Assembly (NCBI GenBank): GCA_027065635.1
Contig: JAMONQ010000186.1
Location: forward strand, 1 to 14,697
Length of the DNA stretch: 14,697 nucleotides
Reading direction: 5' to 3'
DNA from: Campylobacterales bacterium
GTDB lineage: Bacteria > Campylobacterota > Campylobacteria > Campylobacterales > Hydrogenimonadaceae
A program made the position numbers and the translations under genes. Below the pieces are notes generated by a model. The model worked only from the letters and a program-made list of their open reading frames with translations. It ran no database searches and had not been told where the DNA came from. Shown one piece after another: positions 13,610 through 14,697 of this stretch; position 1 is the stretch's first letter, and the number at the start of each line of letters is the position of its first letter.

Positions 13610-14697
13610 GCGAAGCGGAGGGCCTCAAGAGGGCGCAAAAACGTAAAAGAAGAGTAGAAGATCCCAAAAGCAGACACAAAAGACATGAAGCGATGGAGGC
13701 GATTCAGATGCTCGATCGGCTTCGTCACGATCTTTCCGATCCGCCTGAAGCGATGGCCTACTTTTACGATCTTTTCGAAAGGGTCTACTGCAAGGGGGAG
13801 GTGCTTCATACACAAAAACCCGCTGTCGGTACACTCTGTATACAGATTCCATACGAGATTATCTACGCACTCGATGCCGTTCCGGTAAGGCTTTGCAACG
13901 GATTTCACGTAAACGAACAGAGCGGCGGAGATTTCATGCCTGCCAAGTCGTGTTCTCTGGTCAAGGCGACGCTCGGTATGCTGAAGCTTGAAGATGTACC
14001 GTCGGTGCAGCGTCTCGATTTCATGATCCATCCTACCACGTGCGACCAGAAGACCAAGGCGATCTCGATGATCGAGGAGATGGGGTACGGTGTATATCAT
14101 ATGGAGTTTCCCCGAGTCAAGGAGAGTGAAGAGAGTAGGGAGTACTGGAGAAGAAGTGTCAGACGTTTTGCCAGGGATCTCTCCGACGAGATGGGCAGGA
14201 AACTGACCCGCTCCGGACTGAAATCTGCAATCAGAAAAGTCGGAGCGGCTCAGATGGCGTACCATAGGCTAAACGAGTTTAGAAAAGCGGATCCGGTACC
14301 TGTTTCGGGATGCGACCTCTTTTTGGTAACGAATGCCTTTTTCTTCGACGAGATAGAGCGCTGGACACAGAAGGTACAAATTCTATGCGACGAGATAGAG
14401 CAGCGGGTGAAAGATGGCAGAGGAGCCGGCAGGAAGCGTTCGCCGAGAATACTCTATACAGGATCTCCCCCGATATTTCCAAATCTGAAGCTCCCCTTTA
14501 TGATAGAGTATGCCGACGGTGTTATAGTGGCCGACGAGAGCTGTTCGGCCAACAGACTCTTCAACGACATGGTCTCGGTGGACGAGTGGTTTTTGTATGA
14601 TATGGTCGACGCGGTCGCGGACCGCTATCTAAAGGGGTGCACCTGTCCTATATTTACCAAAAACGACGATAGAAAACGCAGACTCGAAGAGCTGGTC
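13606..14697 (+). CDS. 2-hydroxyacyl-CoA dehydratase D/double-cubane-cluster-type protein (3' partial)
   Basis: The frame stays open to the window edge (364 codons). It overlaps the NapH-like gene by ATGA, with GGAGGTAGG just upstream. After a very basic N-terminal stretch (about residues 8-27) come motifs of the HgdB/FldC/BcrC/YjiM family in order: P-x-E-I-I near 82-86, L-C97-N-G, S-C116-S-L-V-K, T-T-C146-D, G286-S-P-P, A-D-G-V-I with E-S-C313-S-A-N-R, and C345-T-C347-P. These Cys ligate a [4Fe-4S] or, in DCCPs, a double-cubane [8Fe-9S] cluster; such enzymes receive electrons from an ATP-driven activase. The rest of the C-terminal lobe, perhaps 60-120 residues, is off the edge. An activase gene might follow. 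A cytoplasmic low-potential reductase role fits the Fe-S operon, but the substrate is unknown. No dehydratase-pathway gene is visible here. Confidence 0.82.
   Translation, partial: MSEAEGLKRAQKRKRRVEDPKSRHKRHEAMEAIQMLDRLRHDLSDPPEAMAYFYDLFERVYCKGEVLHTQKPAVGTLCIQIPYEIIYALDAVPVRLCNGFHVNEQSGGDFMPAKSCSLVKATLGMLKLEDVPSVQRLDFMIHPTTCDQKTKAISMIEEMGYGVYHMEFPRVKESEESREYWRRSVRRFARDLSDEMGRKLTRSGLKSAIRKVGAAQMAYHRLNEFRKADPVPVSGCDLFLVTNAFFFDEIERWTQKVQILCDEIEQRVKDGRGAGRKRSPRILYTGSPPIFPNLKLPFMIEYADGVIVADESCSANRLFNDMVSVDEWFLYDMVDAVADRYLKGCTCPIFTKNDDRKRRLEELV

Noticed and set aside
13396..14265. 289-codon minus-strand frame over the NapH-like and dehydratase-family genes
   Set aside because: It overlaps two coding frames with clear Cys motifs and matches no family; it is a shadow.

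Overview
The window looks like chromosomal DNA of a Campylobacterota (Epsilonproteobacteria) species, probably a free-living one. The reasons are a desulforedoxin-rubrerythrin-rubredoxin fusion of the Campylobacter desulforubrerythrin type, a groESL promoter with both HrcA-type and HspR-type operator candidates (the arrangement known in Helicobacter and Campylobacter), AT-rich intergenic DNA with TATAAT-type -10 boxes, and many membrane Fe-S proteins. Genus is not resolved.

Left edge (1-420): the last 59 codons of a tyrosine recombinase run into the 3' end of an oppositely oriented tRNA-Met(CAU) gene. This is the layout expected at the end of an island integrated in a tRNA, most of which lies to the left of the window. 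The tRNA has a strong promoter (TTGACA-17-TAAAAT) and a U4:C69 mismatch in its acceptor stem.

426-4124: an AsmA-like envelope protein on the minus strand is divergent from the groES-groEL operon, which ends in a strong intrinsic terminator.

4318-7241: a peroxide/iron-stress block. A PerR-like Fur-family repressor is divergent from a thioferritin-like DPSL protein and desulforubrerythrin, whose genes overlap by 4 nt. A periplasmic di-haem cytochrome c peroxidase follows from its own promoter. Three 7-1-7 palindromes resembling Fur/PerR boxes lie between perR and the ferritin gene.

7455-14697 (runs off the right edge): one tight plus-strand operon. It encodes a TonB-dependent outer-membrane receptor, a small DsbD/CcdA-like cysteine membrane protein, a 771-aa polyferredoxin fused to a large periplasmic His-rich/Ig-like region, a NapH-like polyferredoxin with extra periplasmic cysteines, and a 2-hydroxyacyl-CoA dehydratase D/double-cubane-cluster-type protein. 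Gaps or overlaps between genes are +1, +15, -14 and -4 nt. Together the parts suggest a trans-envelope system that imports a ligand by TonB and moves electrons across the inner membrane to or from the periplasm, with a low-potential cytoplasmic Fe-S enzyme at its end. Its substrate cannot be read from the sequence. It is the best candidate here for an undescribed system.
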